In this document: piece by piece, positions 51,468-60,396 of the stretch
Layout: the number at the start of each line of letters is the position of its first letter
Position numbering within the stretch: position 1 is the first letter of the stretch
Assembly: GCA_035384605.1 (NCBI GenBank)
Contig: DAOOIV010000002.1
Span: 1 to 64,000 of the forward strand
Reading direction: 5' to 3'
Length of the DNA stretch: 64,000 bases
Source: Phycisphaerae bacterium
GTDB taxonomy: Bacteria; Planctomycetota; Phycisphaerae; UBA1845; PWPN01
Notes under the pieces: generated by a model
Seen by the model: the letters and a program-made list of their open reading frames with translations, nothing else
Database searches by the model: none
What the model was told of the DNA's origin: nothing
Position numbers and translations under genes: made by a program

Positions 51468-52901
51468 TCACTTGCCGATGCAGAAGCGAGAGAAGATCCG
51501 ACCCAGCAGCTCCTCGGTTGCCACCTCCCCCACCAGCACCGACAGCCCGTTGATCGCTTCGCGAATCTCAACCGCGAGCAGCTCGGCAGCGTTCATCACC
51601 TCCCTGTTCTCCTCGCACAGGTGACGCGCACGACCCAATGCCTCATGGGCGATCCGAAGCGCCTGCCGCTGACGATCCGAAAGCATCACAACATCCGCCT
51701 CGCTCGATTCACCCGCCGCAAACAGGGTCCTCCCGATCTCCTCGCGAAGCAAATCGAGACCCAGCCCTGTGACCGCGCTGACAACCCGGACCGGTGCGGC
51801 TCCTTGCAACTCTGCCGCCAGACGATCCGACTCGATCTCCCCGACCAGATCGGCCTTGCTGAGCGCAACGCACATCGGTCGCGGCGGCAGAATGCGCCGC
51901 AGTAATTCAAGCGTTTCCCTCGGCGAATCCGTCGCGTCCACGACCGGAATCAGCATGGCGGCTCGCAACATCAAGCGACGAGCCGTGGCTTGTGCCTGCG
52001 CGTCCGGATGCCGATCCTCTTCATCAGCCGATTCACCGATGCCCGCCTCCAGGCCCGCCGCATCCAGCAACATCACTTCGCCCCCCGGAACGTTCAACGG
52101 AACCGAGAGCACGTCACGCGTCGTACCGGGCATCGCCGACTGAATCGCCCGGTCCATGCCCGTAAGCACATTCATCAGCGTGCTCTTCCCCGCGTTGGGC
52201 CGGCCCACGAGCATCACCTCGGGCAGGGTCTCAAGCCGCTCGATGGAGGGGGCCTGATGAATCAGCAAAGCCAGCTCCTCATATACGCGGCTCACCACCT
52301 CCGCTACCCGTTGCGGCGCCACGAACTCAACCGCTTCTTCGGAGAAGTCGATTTCCGCTTCGATAAGAGCCAGCAGATCGATCAGTTGCTCGCGCAGCTC
52401 ATTGGAGCGTCGACTCAAACGGCCGTGCAGGAGTGCCTCCGAAGCACGCAACTGCGAGTCATTGCGGGCATGGATGATCCCCGCAACACCCTCGACGCGA
52501 GTCAGGTCCATCGCCCCGGAGAAAAACGCCCGGGCGGTGAACTCGCCGGGCTCGGCCGGCCGTGCGCCGGCGCTGGTCAAGCGCTCCAAAACCGCCCCAA
52601 GCACCGCCGGCGAGCCGATGGTATGAAGCTCGATCACGTCCTGGCGCGTGTAGCTGGCGGGCGCACGAAACGTGTATGCCTCCGCGGGCACTGAGGCCGT
52701 CGCCTCCATCCACAATCGGCCGGCGACCCGACGATGGCCGGCCAACTCCGCCACAGATCGCCCATCGTTGCAAGTGAACACACCCGCGGCCAAGCCGAAC
52801 GCACCCGGCCCGCTGAGCCGTAGGATCCCCCGCACGCCGGTCCCGGCCGGAGACGAAACGGCCACAATGGTGTCGTCCAACTGGTGGAACATCGCACACA
52901 T
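51468..52901 (-). CDS. mnmE: tRNA modification GTPase MnmE
   Basis: With MnmG, forms the (carboxymethyl)aminomethyl group on U34 of certain tRNAs. The N-terminal formyl-THF binding domain (DDTIVAVSSPAGTGVRGILRLSG) is followed by helical and G domains. Motifs: G1 VGRPNAGKST (233-240), G2 TTRD (260-263), G3 DAAGL (280-283; usually DTAG), G4 SKAD (348-351; usually NKxD). The C-terminal IFSRFCIGK with the catalytic Cys is intact. mnmG is not adjacent. MCAM and MFHQ (52892) are alternative starts. Confidence 0.94.
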   Translation of the reverse strand: MCAMFHQLDDTIVAVSSPAGTGVRGILRLSGPGAFGLAAGVFTCNDGRSVAELAGHRRVAGRLWMEATASVPAEAYTFRAPASYTRQDVIELHTIGSPAVLGAVLERLTSAGARPAEPGEFTARAFFSGAMDLTRVEGVAGIIHARNDSQLRASEALLHGRLSRRSNELREQLIDLLALIEAEIDFSEEAVEFVAPQRVAEVVSRVYEELALLIHQAPSIERLETLPEVMLVGRPNAGKSTLMNVLTGMDRAIQSAMPGTTRDVLSVPLNVPGGEVMLLDAAGLEAGIGESADEEDRHPDAQAQATARRLMLRAAMLIPVVDATDSPRETLELLRRILPPRPMCVALSKADLVGEIESDRLAAELQGAAPVRVVSAVTGLGLDLLREEIGRTLFAAGESSEADVVMLSDRQRQALRIAHEALGRARHLCEENREVMNAAELLAVEIREAINGLSVLVGEVATEELLGRIFSRFCIGK

Positions 52902-52921
52902 GATACGCGATCGGATGGGGA

Positions 52922-53045
52922 GTCTGTTAGTCTATTGGTCTGTTAGTCTGCCCGTCTGTTGGGGTGCCATACTCCCGGGATCCCTGCCTGCTGAACCGTT
53001 GCGTCTGGGACGGACTGGGGATCTCAAATTGGAGATTTCAGATTG
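52922..53045. repeat. low-complexity intergenic repeats
   Basis: A near-tandem TCTGTTAGTCT unit at 52922-52961, then an ATCTCAAATT / AGATTTCAGATT run at 53021-53045. Such runs are common filler in planctomycete intergenic DNA. The second resembles 61706-61730. Confidence 0.45.
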
Positions 53046-53098
53046 CGGACGGAATTGACCGCCCTTAGCATACTGGCCGGGCCAGACGGATACCTTCA

Positions 53099-54316
53099 AT
53101 GGAAGTACACGGGCAATCCGATGTTGCGAAAGCCGACGAGGTGTCGGCTGCGACATCATTGCAGGCCGATTCCGTCCCGCATGACGACCCCCTCGCCGAC
53201 GCATCATGCCTTCACTGCGGCTACTCCCTGCGCGGGCTCACAGAGAATCGCTGCCCGGAATGCGGTGCTCCATTCGACCGGCAGGAGATGGCGAGCAGTT
53301 ACCTGCCGGAATGGCCCCGGCTGATGGTCTGGTACCTTACGGCTGCCTGCATGACCGCTTTTCTCCAACTGCTCTCGCACGGGCTGTGGGCCGTCGGTTC
53401 CGGAGGGGCCGGATTGCCCCTTTTTGAGATGGGCGGGGCGATCGGCTACCTGTTCCAGCCGGTAGTGACGCTCCTGATCGCCCCCTTCGCAATCATCGGG
53501 CTGCTGCGAAAGACCGACTGGGGCCGCAAGGCCGCCATCGGTTTGTTCGTGGTCCAGTCCTTGCCGCTGCTGCCTGTCTCCATCTACATCATCTCCAGGC
53601 TCGTCTCGCCCAGCCCGTACATCGGATTCGTCGCGCCAGGAATCATCGAGTTCATACCCGCGTGGAACTTCGCCGCTCAGGTGTCTCTCCCATCCATCTT
53701 GCTCGCCTGCGTCCTCTCAACCCGGCTTCGGCGAAGGTCCCTGCGTCGCAGTGCGTCTGACCCACCGCTTGTTCTGTCTCGCGCGGCCTTCTTGCCCAGC
53801 AACGACTGGCCACTCGTACTCGTCAGCCTGCTGACCGCAGGAGCCTTCACGCACTTCGGCTCCCTGGGGACAAAGGCGCTGTGGCTTGTCGCTTTGTCTG
53901 ACGGCACAGTAAGTGTCCGTGGCTCCTGGGCCAACATCGTGACCTCAATGGCATGTTGGATGCTTCTGACAGCCCTCCAGTGCGGGTGGCTCATATGGAT
54001 CGCCCGCGAGATTGGGAGAAGACCAGCCTCAGCTCAGCAGCGACTCAAGTCCTTTCTCATCGTGGCCTTCGTCAGCAACGTCGCCGGCCACGTCATCAAC
54101 GTGGTTTTCACACCCGAGCGGTACTCCTTATCCTCGCCGGAATCCGCTGCTCTCCACGTATCGGGATCGGCCGTATACACCCTGGCCTCGCTGGCGATAC
54201 CACTCGCCCTGTACCTCTATGCCTCGCGCGCACTGCCGCCCGAGGCCGTCGCTCGCGTGGCACGACCACAGGAGAAAATGACAACCGCTACCCGGCATTC
54301 TTCGGCTGAAAGCTGA
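53099..54316 (+). CDS. multi-helix membrane protein with N-terminal zinc ribbon (paralog C)
   Basis: A 405-residue protein. It begins with a zinc ribbon CLHCGYSLRGLTENRCPECG (residues about 38-58). Around six to eight membrane helices follow (e.g. MVWYLTAACMTAFLQLLSHGLW, LFQPVVTLLIAPFAIIGLL, AIGLFVVQSLPLLPVSIYIISRL). Here the ribbon is at the N terminus, in contrast to the C-terminal ribbon in the two paralogs at 32943 and 33516. Function unknown. Confidence 0.78.
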   Translation: MEVHGQSDVAKADEVSAATSLQADSVPHDDPLADASCLHCGYSLRGLTENRCPECGAPFDRQEMASSYLPEWPRLMVWYLTAACMTAFLQLLSHGLWAVGSGGAGLPLFEMGGAIGYLFQPVVTLLIAPFAIIGLLRKTDWGRKAAIGLFVVQSLPLLPVSIYIISRLVSPSPYIGFVAPGIIEFIPAWNFAAQVSLPSILLACVLSTRLRRRSLRRSASDPPLVLSRAAFLPSNDWPLVLVSLLTAGAFTHFGSLGTKALWLVALSDGTVSVRGSWANIVTSMACWMLLTALQCGWLIWIAREIGRRPASAQQRLKSFLIVAFVSNVAGHVINVVFTPERYSLSSPESAALHVSGSAVYTLASLAIPLALYLYASRALPPEAVARVARPQEKMTTATRHSSAES

Positions 54317-54338
54317 TCGCTGATAACTGACGGCTTTC
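54307..54338. repeat. short intergenic repeat/palindrome
   Basis: GAAAGCTGATCGCTGATAACTGACGGCTTTC: outer GAAAGC / GCTTTC with CTGAT direct units inside. It lies across the end of the membrane protein gene. Confidence 0.35.
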
Positions 54339-55269
54339 AAACCACAAACTTCTCCTGGCTGAGCTGCTCCAGCATGTTCTCCATGAATTCGCCGACGTTG
54401 ACGGAAATGACCACGCCGATCTGGCGGGATTTGTCCTTGACTACCACCGGTTTGCACCGCCCCGCCTGCTCACCCGAAACAATGACCTCCAGCCCCATCC
54501 TCGATCGCATGAACAGCTTCGGCCAGAGCAGTACGCCCATCGCAACCGCGTCGTGCACAACGAACGAGCCTGGCAACGCATCCGCCGTCTCACGTTCCAT
54601 CGGCAACCGGATCATGCGGCCCAGCAGGTCCCCCGCCCGCGTCCCCCCCCGAGACAGGTGAGCGGTGTGAGATTCATCCATCGCCACCTGCCGCGTCACA
54701 TCCAGCGGCACCACCGTCAGCGGCAACCCCGCCGATAACACCGCCGCGGCCGCCGCCGGGTCGCGGTAAAAATTGAACTCAGCCCAGCGGGTAACATTGC
54801 CCGGACACCAGATAGCCCCGCCCATGACGACGATCTGGCCCACCTTGGCCAAAACCTCCGGCTTCTCCTGCAACACCGCCGCAAGATTGGTCAGCGGACC
54901 AAGGGCTAACACCGTCAGCGAGTGGCCATGCTGCTCGGCAAGCCGCTCGTAAAGCTCCAGGAATTCGCCCGGCGCAAAATCGGGCGGCACTGCCAGCTCG
55001 ATTCCGCCCAGGCCATCCTCGCCGAACACGTGCGTCGCATCTCTCAACTGCGAAACTCGCTGCCCCAAACCACGGGCCACCTGAGGCAACGACTCCGGCA
55101 CCAGACCGCCGAGCAGACGCCCGATGTTGGCCGTCGCCTGTTCGATCGACACGTTGCCCGCCACGCTGACCAGACCCGCTACTTGGATTTCACTGGAACT
55201 GAGTGCCAGCGCAATCGCCACGGCATCATCCACACCCATGTCCGTGTCTATCAGAACCGGCCGGAACAT
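54337..55269 (-). CDS. inosine/uridine-preferring nucleoside hydrolase
   Basis: Hydrolyses ribonucleosides to base and ribose (310 aa). The calcium-binding N terminus is VLIDTDMGVDDAVAIALAL (DxDxxxDD). Other features are VVMGGAIWCPGNVTRWAEFNFYRDPAAAAAVL and the C-terminal FVVHDAVAMGVLLWP with the active-site His-Asp. The start at 55269 (MFRPVL) is chosen because the long upstream frame is not protein-like. Divergent from galK. Confidence 0.92.
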   Translation of the reverse strand: MFRPVLIDTDMGVDDAVAIALALSSSEIQVAGLVSVAGNVSIEQATANIGRLLGGLVPESLPQVARGLGQRVSQLRDATHVFGEDGLGGIELAVPPDFAPGEFLELYERLAEQHGHSLTVLALGPLTNLAAVLQEKPEVLAKVGQIVVMGGAIWCPGNVTRWAEFNFYRDPAAAAAVLSAGLPLTVVPLDVTRQVAMDESHTAHLSRGGTRAGDLLGRMIRLPMERETADALPGSFVVHDAVAMGVLLWPKLFMRSRMGLEVIVSGEQAGRCKPVVVKDKSRQIGVVISVNVGEFMENMLEQLSQEKFVV

Positions 55270-55414
55270 GACAGGTCCACCAATTCCCTGGGCCTCCACC
55301 GCCCCCAGTATAGGGCGGGCACCTCGCCGCTCCATCTTCGGGTACACGCCTGGGCGTTTCTTGACAGGCCTGAACTGACGCCCTACAGTCGCACCGCCTA
55401 TTGTTGAGGAGATC

Positions 55415-56587
55415 ATGAGCATGGTCAATACCGGCGAACTGAAGGACCTGCACGCCCGCCTTTACCCGGGTTCGGCCCCACGCGTGGCCGTGCGGGCGCC
55501 AGGTCGGGTAAACCTCATCGGCGAACACACCGATTACAACGACGGCTGCGTCCTGCCGATCGCCATGTCTCAGGCCTTGTACGTCACCGCAAGCCCCTCG
55601 CCCGACGGCCGCATCGCCGTGCATTCCAACGCGTTCAATGAGACGGTCGAGTTTCCCGCCGACAATCCCGGCTCGCCGTGCGATCCTGCGTGGGCAAACT
55701 ACGTCCGCGGTGTCGCAGCCATGCTCATCCGTCAGGGAATCCCCCTCAAACCCTGCCGCCTCGCCATCCACAGCGATGTCCCCTTGGGCGCCGGCGTGAG
55801 CAGCTCGGCCGCCCTTGAGGTCGGCTCCGCCTTGGCCCTGTTGGCAATGGCTGAGCAACGCATCCAGGCCATCCCCCTGGCCCTGCTGGCTCGCCAGGCC
55901 GAGCATGAGTACGCCCATTCGCCATGCGGCATCATGGACCAGTTTATCTGCGTCCTCGGGAAAGCCCGCCATGCACTGATGCTCGATTGCCGCTCACAAA
56001 CCTACGAGCAGATTCCTCTGCCTTTCGAGAACACTACGCTGGTTATTATGAATACGCAGGTGAAGCACGCCATCGGATCCAGCCAATACCCCGTCCGGCA
56101 GAAACAGTGCCGCGAGGGGCTGACCATCCTCCAGCGATCCGACCCCAGGCTGATCGCCTTGCGCGATGCCCACATGGGCATGCTTCTTCAGCACCGGTCC
56201 CGCATGGACGAAGTGGTCTTCCGGCGATGCCGCCATGTCATCACAGAAATCGCTCGCGTGCCGCTGGCCGCCGAAGCCATGAAGGCCGGCGACGCCGCGA
56301 CCTTCGGCCGGCTCATGTTCGAATCCCACCAGTCCCTGAAGGATGATTATGAGGTGTCTTGCACCGAACTCGATACCTTGGTCGATATCGCCCGGCAGGT
56401 ACCCGGGGTTTATGGCGCCCGGATGACCGGCGGCGGTTTCGGTGGCTGCGCAATCGCCTTGATCGACAGCGGCTCCGAACACGCTTTGCGAGCCGCCGTC
56501 AAGAACAAGTACGACACACGCTTCGAGCAGCCCGCGATTGTCTACACCACCACGGCCTCGGAGGGCGCAACCATCATCCCGCTTTGA
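55415..56587 (+). CDS. galK: galactokinase
   Basis: Phosphorylates galactose at C1 in the Leloir pathway (390 aa). GHMP-kinase motifs are RAPGRVNLIGEHTDYNDG near the N terminus, VPLGAGVSSSAALEVGSAL for ATP and the C-terminal TGGGFGGCAIAL. The catalytic Asp lies in GIMDQFICVLG. An AGGAG ribosome site sits 3-4 bp before ATG 55415. No galT or galE is adjacent, so the pathway is not clustered here. trpD follows on the same strand after 44 bp. Confidence 0.95.
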   Translation: MSMVNTGELKDLHARLYPGSAPRVAVRAPGRVNLIGEHTDYNDGCVLPIAMSQALYVTASPSPDGRIAVHSNAFNETVEFPADNPGSPCDPAWANYVRGVAAMLIRQGIPLKPCRLAIHSDVPLGAGVSSSAALEVGSALALLAMAEQRIQAIPLALLARQAEHEYAHSPCGIMDQFICVLGKARHALMLDCRSQTYEQIPLPFENTTLVIMNTQVKHAIGSSQYPVRQKQCREGLTILQRSDPRLIALRDAHMGMLLQHRSRMDEVVFRRCRHVITEIARVPLAAEAMKAGDAATFGRLMFESHQSLKDDYEVSCTELDTLVDIARQVPGVYGARMTGGGFGGCAIALIDSGSEHALRAAVKNKYDTRFEQPAIVYTTTASEGATIIPL

Positions 56588-56591
56588 TAAC

Positions 56592-56609
56592 GCCTGCTTC
56601 CCCGCAGGC
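56592..56609. repeat. hairpin between galK and trpD
   Basis: GCCTGC-ttcccc-GCAGGC, a perfect 6-bp stem. No T-run, so an attenuator or RNA-stability element is possible. Confidence 0.45.
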
Positions 56610-56631
56610 TCCGACTGTGACGGAGAAAACA

Positions 56632-57669
56632 ATGACCATCTCGATCCATGAAATCATCGCTCACCTCAGTGCCGGTCGCCACCTGTCGCGGGAACACATG
56701 CGCGAAATCTTCGAACTCATCATGACCGGCCGGGTCGAGCCCGGACCAATGGGCGACTTCCTCAAAGCCCTTGCCTCCAAGGGTGAGACCGTCGATGAAA
56801 TCGCCGGCGCAGCCGACGTGATGAACGAAAAGGTCACGCGCGTCCGATGTGATGCCGATTGCATTGATACCTGCGGCACCGGCGGCGACAGAATCAGTAC
56901 GCTCAACGTCTCATCCACTGCGGCCATCATCGCCGCTGCCGCCGGCGCTGTCGTCGCCAAGCACGGCAATCGAACAAACACCCGCATCAGCGGATCGGCC
57001 GAGGTGTTCGCCGCTTTAGGTGTGAATCTCGACGCGCCCGTCCCCGTCCTCGAACGCTGCCTGCGGGATTGCGGCATCGCCTTCCTGTATGCACCCAACT
57101 TGCACCCGGCAATGAGATATGCCGGTCCCGTCCGCAAACAACTGGGTATCCGCACAATCTTTAACTATCTCGGACCATTCACCAATCCCGCGGGGGCCAG
57201 ACGGCAAGTCATGGGAGTCGCCCGTCCCGAAATGACCGAAACACTGGCCGGCGTGCTCGCCGCCCGCGGGGCAACCCTCGCCTGGGTCGTCACCGGATAT
57301 ACCGGCGTCGCCGACCATCCATATCTCTGCGATATCACCATCACCGGCAACACCAAGGTCAGCGAGGTCCGCAACGGACAAGTCAGAACCTTCACGATCA
57401 ATCCGTCCGATGTCGGCTTCGACATGGCCCCACTCGATTCCCTGTTGATCGATTCCGTACAGGCCAGTGCCGACGCCGTCCTTGCCATCCTTTCGGGTCG
57501 GGACCAAGGCCCTCGTCGCCAACACGCCTTACTCAACGCCGGCGCCGCCCTGGTTGTCGCCGGTCTGGCCCCCGACCTGCCGGCCGCCATCGCCAAAGCT
57601 GCCCAGACCCTTGACTCCGGCGCCGCCATGGCCAAGTTGGAGCAGTTGGTAAGAACGTCCAAGGCTTGA
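56632..57669 (+). CDS. trpD: anthranilate phosphoribosyltransferase
   Basis: Second step of tryptophan synthesis, from anthranilate and PRPP (345 aa). Motifs: CGTGGD (81-86), LNVSSTAAII, KHGNR (110-114), NYLGPFTNPAGA and ATLAWVVTGYTGVAD. It stands apart from other trp genes, which is usual in planctomycetes with dispersed pathways. ATG 56632 is chosen; the frame back to 56359 is a shadow of galK. A GGAGAAAACA ribosome region precedes it. Confidence 0.93.
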   Translation: MTISIHEIIAHLSAGRHLSREHMREIFELIMTGRVEPGPMGDFLKALASKGETVDEIAGAADVMNEKVTRVRCDADCIDTCGTGGDRISTLNVSSTAAIIAAAAGAVVAKHGNRTNTRISGSAEVFAALGVNLDAPVPVLERCLRDCGIAFLYAPNLHPAMRYAGPVRKQLGIRTIFNYLGPFTNPAGARRQVMGVARPEMTETLAGVLAARGATLAWVVTGYTGVADHPYLCDITITGNTKVSEVRNGQVRTFTINPSDVGFDMAPLDSLLIDSVQASADAVLAILSGRDQGPRRQHALLNAGAALVVAGLAPDLPAAIAKAAQTLDSGAAMAKLEQLVRTSKA

Positions 57670-57771
57670 ACCCGGCTGAAACCTTCCCACCGGCAGGGCA
57701 GGGTTTTGGTCGCCGCGACGACCGCGACCTCACGCGGACTTGGCTCCGGCCCACCCTGTTCGCGAGCGTTC

Positions 57772-59301
57772 TCAGTGACGGCTTTCGAGCCTGTCAAGCG
57801 GCACACCCAGCCGAACAAGCTCCCCGCGCAAATCCTCCATCCGGACCATCTCAGGTAAGCGACCATTCATCGACATGCTGAAACCCGTTGAGCTCGGCCT
57901 GCGCAGGTTGCCGTGCGCGGCCGTAAGATGAACGATGCTCGACATGAACGCGCTGCCGCAATGGTAGCCGTCCTGCGTGGACACCAGCACGTCAGGAGTA
58001 TGCTGAACCAACCCGTGGAAAGCCCGCCATAGCCGATGCACGACGTCGGGGTAGCTGTGAGTCGCCGTTGCCTCCTTCAGCACTCCGTCACCGGCGAAAC
58101 CATCAGCGTCCACCTTGCCCTCGGCCCGCAACGACGCGTAGATCGGCAGGAGATCGAGCGGGTCGCCGAAGTCGGCCCGGTACGCGAATCGACCCGCCGA
58201 ATGCGTGATCCGCGCACGCCCCGTCCGGCTCAGAACGACAAGATTATCCGAGGCATCGCGATAGGCGGTCAGTTCCACGCCCTCGATCCCCAAAACGTCT
58301 CGTGCAACTTCCGCCGCCTCTCGTGTGTGAATCACGGCGCAACTCACCATCCCAAACTCGGGCACCACTACGTCGCCGGAACGTTCAAGCCCCCTCCCGG
58401 GACGATAGCCGAACTCCGCCAGCAGCCTGCTCAGAGGAATTCGCTTGCTGCTCGAATAATGGTGACCGTGATCCGAAAGAAGGCTGATCCGTACGCGACC
58501 GCGGGACTCAAATACCAGTTGCCGGCAAAAACGGTCCAACTGGATCAAGCCCGCTTGATGCCCGTCACGCCCGACTCTGGCTCCAAGAGCCGACGTCCCA
58601 ACGATGTAGGCGATCACCCGCGGTCCGCCGCTCCCCCGAAAGTGCTCCTGCACCTGTCGAAGCTCGTGCAGGTACCATTTCTTCGCCCCAAGATAGACCG
58701 ATACGTGAGTCGCCGGCTCCAGATGCCAGTCCACAAGATCCATCCAGGGAACATTCTCCTTGCTCGCATAGGCGACGTACCCGTTCCTGAGCTGCTCCCC
58801 GTCGAAGTACTCCGACTCCACACCCGGGCAGGGCGAAACGCCGAAAAAGTCTGACAGACACAAATCGGTCATCACCGGAAACGGGCTGATGACCCGACTC
58901 GGCTGCGAAAACAGGCGAAAACGACCTTCGGCCCACAGACTCTCCACCATCGCAAACGGAACGCTGTCCAGGATCATGATCAGATGACGCCGTTCCTGCT
59001 CAGGAACGTCAGCCAGCACGACCCACGCGTCGCGATCGTCAAGGCAGCCGTCCTTGTTGTCGTCAAATCGGATAGCCTCGACGACCCCCGTCGCATTCAC
59101 GCGTTCGCTGCAATCGGCTTTGCCGTCACCCGTCGTGTCATAACCCTGCTCCACGCTCCCGTCGACCCCGACTCGAACGACCATGGGCGTCACCGGGAAC
59201 AGCTCCGGGCCCGGGCCCGGAAGCGCGCAACCGACCAGCGCCGACACGACGCAATTGAGAACAACCACCCTCCGCACCGTAAGACAAAACCATCTGAACA
59301 T
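57772..59301 (-). CDS. alkaline-phosphatase-superfamily lipoprotein with EF-hand-like loops
   Basis: A 509-residue lipoprotein (lipobox VVSALVGC at about 25). Just after the lipobox are two calcium-loop-like stretches, DTTGDGKADCSE and DDNKDGCLDDRD, as in dockerin/EF-hand repeats. The catalytic domain is of the nucleotide pyrophosphatase/alkaline phosphatase superfamily: ERRHLIMILDSVPFAMVESLW at the metal/nucleophile position, ISLLSDHGHHYS as the metal-binding Asp-His-Gly-His, and later a THSYPDVVHRLWRAF region. In typical members the nucleophile is Thr or Ser shortly after the Asp; here Ser is in MILDSVP. Probably acts on exported phosphoesters or lipids. Start ATG 59301 (MFRWFCL). Confidence 0.8.
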   Translation of the reverse strand: MFRWFCLTVRRVVVLNCVVSALVGCALPGPGPELFPVTPMVVRVGVDGSVEQGYDTTGDGKADCSERVNATGVVEAIRFDDNKDGCLDDRDAWVVLADVPEQERRHLIMILDSVPFAMVESLWAEGRFRLFSQPSRVISPFPVMTDLCLSDFFGVSPCPGVESEYFDGEQLRNGYVAYASKENVPWMDLVDWHLEPATHVSVYLGAKKWYLHELRQVQEHFRGSGGPRVIAYIVGTSALGARVGRDGHQAGLIQLDRFCRQLVFESRGRVRISLLSDHGHHYSSSKRIPLSRLLAEFGYRPGRGLERSGDVVVPEFGMVSCAVIHTREAAEVARDVLGIEGVELTAYRDASDNLVVLSRTGRARITHSAGRFAYRADFGDPLDLLPIYASLRAEGKVDADGFAGDGVLKEATATHSYPDVVHRLWRAFHGLVQHTPDVLVSTQDGYHCGSAFMSSIVHLTAAHGNLRRPSSTGFSMSMNGRLPEMVRMEDLRGELVRLGVPLDRLESRH

Positions 59302-59388
59302 AACTGGGTCCGACTCAACAACAATCACCTGGCGATCTCTGCTAATACGCGGCTTTGTGATGTGGATGGAATGCTAAATGGCGGCGAG

Positions 59389-60153
59389 TCAGATGGCAAT
59401 ATCCAGTAGAAACCCTGCCGGGCTGCCTTCGCCGGCTGCTTCGTCGGTATAGCGGCGTTCGGTGCTGCTCTCCTGACCAGCAACACCGTCGCCGGACAAC
59501 CCCTCACTGGATGCCCCCTCGGTCTTCTTCTCGGCCAGCTCGGCGCGTGCCTTGGCTTCAATACGACCGGCTTGTGCTGCCACCAGCCGGTCCTGAGATG
59601 ACGGCTGGGCCGGGGCCAAAGCTGCCCGCCGAATCTGCTGCATCTTGGCGATCGTAGCCTGCGGATCACCCGGCACCGGCGAGAGGTCTACGGAAACCTC
59701 ACCGCCGACGGCATACGGACGGCCATCCGGGCCGGTCTGATAGCTGTAGCTGGCGCTGCCCGCGCATTGCCCACCGGCCGCCTTGTGAGCCTGCTCGTGT
59801 GCGCGGACCTCCCGGTCGCGCTCTTTGAGCTTCTCCAGCTTCTCTTCCTCCTCGGCGGTCAGCACCTTGCCCAAATCAACCAACCCGCCTTGTGTCTCCC
59901 CTCCCAAGGCACGCTCGGTTGCGACCCAGCTCGGTGACGCCCATCCGTCTTGGCCGCTGATCTCCACTCCGCAAAGTGGGCAAGTCCGGCCTTCCTCATG
60001 GATGTGCCCCGCTGACAGCTCCAGCCGGTCTCCGTCCCTCGGCTGCGGCTTGGGCTCAGGCCTGACTTGAGACAGACCAGAGACGCGCCGCAGCGCGACC
60101 GGCGCGACTATCCCAGCAGCTAGGGCCGATAATCCGGCAATCGCGTCAAGCAT
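59389..60153 (-). CDS. SprA/CJM1_0395-like metalloprotease-family protein
   Basis: A 254-residue protein of the SprA-related family. The diagnostic part is KLKERDREVRAHEQAHKAAGGQCAGSASYSYQTGPDGRPYAVGGEVSVDLSP. It carries HEQAH, an HExxH zinc motif, and is followed by a typical PGDPQATIAKMQQIRRAALAPAQPSSQDR ending. Upstream a CPLCG motif and an N-terminal hydrophobic segment (AIAGLSALAAGIVAPVAL) are present. The biological role of the family is unclear. Start ATG 60153. Confidence 0.85.
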   Translation of the reverse strand: MLDAIAGLSALAAGIVAPVALRRVSGLSQVRPEPKPQPRDGDRLELSAGHIHEEGRTCPLCGVEISGQDGWASPSWVATERALGGETQGGLVDLGKVLTAEEEEKLEKLKERDREVRAHEQAHKAAGGQCAGSASYSYQTGPDGRPYAVGGEVSVDLSPVPGDPQATIAKMQQIRRAALAPAQPSSQDRLVAAQAGRIEAKARAELAEKKTEGASSEGLSGDGVAGQESSTERRYTDEAAGEGSPAGFLLDIAI

Positions 60154-60314
60154 CTTCAGGCTCGATACGTGGCCTTTCGTATCACGTGCTTCGGCTCGCT
60201 GAATGAGCTTCTCAAGATAACGGTGGCAGAAAGCTGTCGCCGTTCAGCGGCCGGCAATCAGCCGCCCCACCTCCCAGCGGGCGCGAAACTGAACTCACAG
60301 GACCTGGCCTTGAT

Positions 60315-60346
60315 TCCTCCTTCATCCTGCCGTCTTCATCCTTCAC
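60315..60346. repeat. low-complexity direct repeat
   Basis: CTTCATCC-type units repeated (CTCCTTCATCC, GTCTTCATCCTTC) just upstream of purM. Similar to 34780-34804. Confidence 0.5.
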
Positions 60347-60396
60347 TTGCCCTTGTCGGAGTTGTCTGCCCCCTGCCCGCCCGTTAGATTGTCGGG

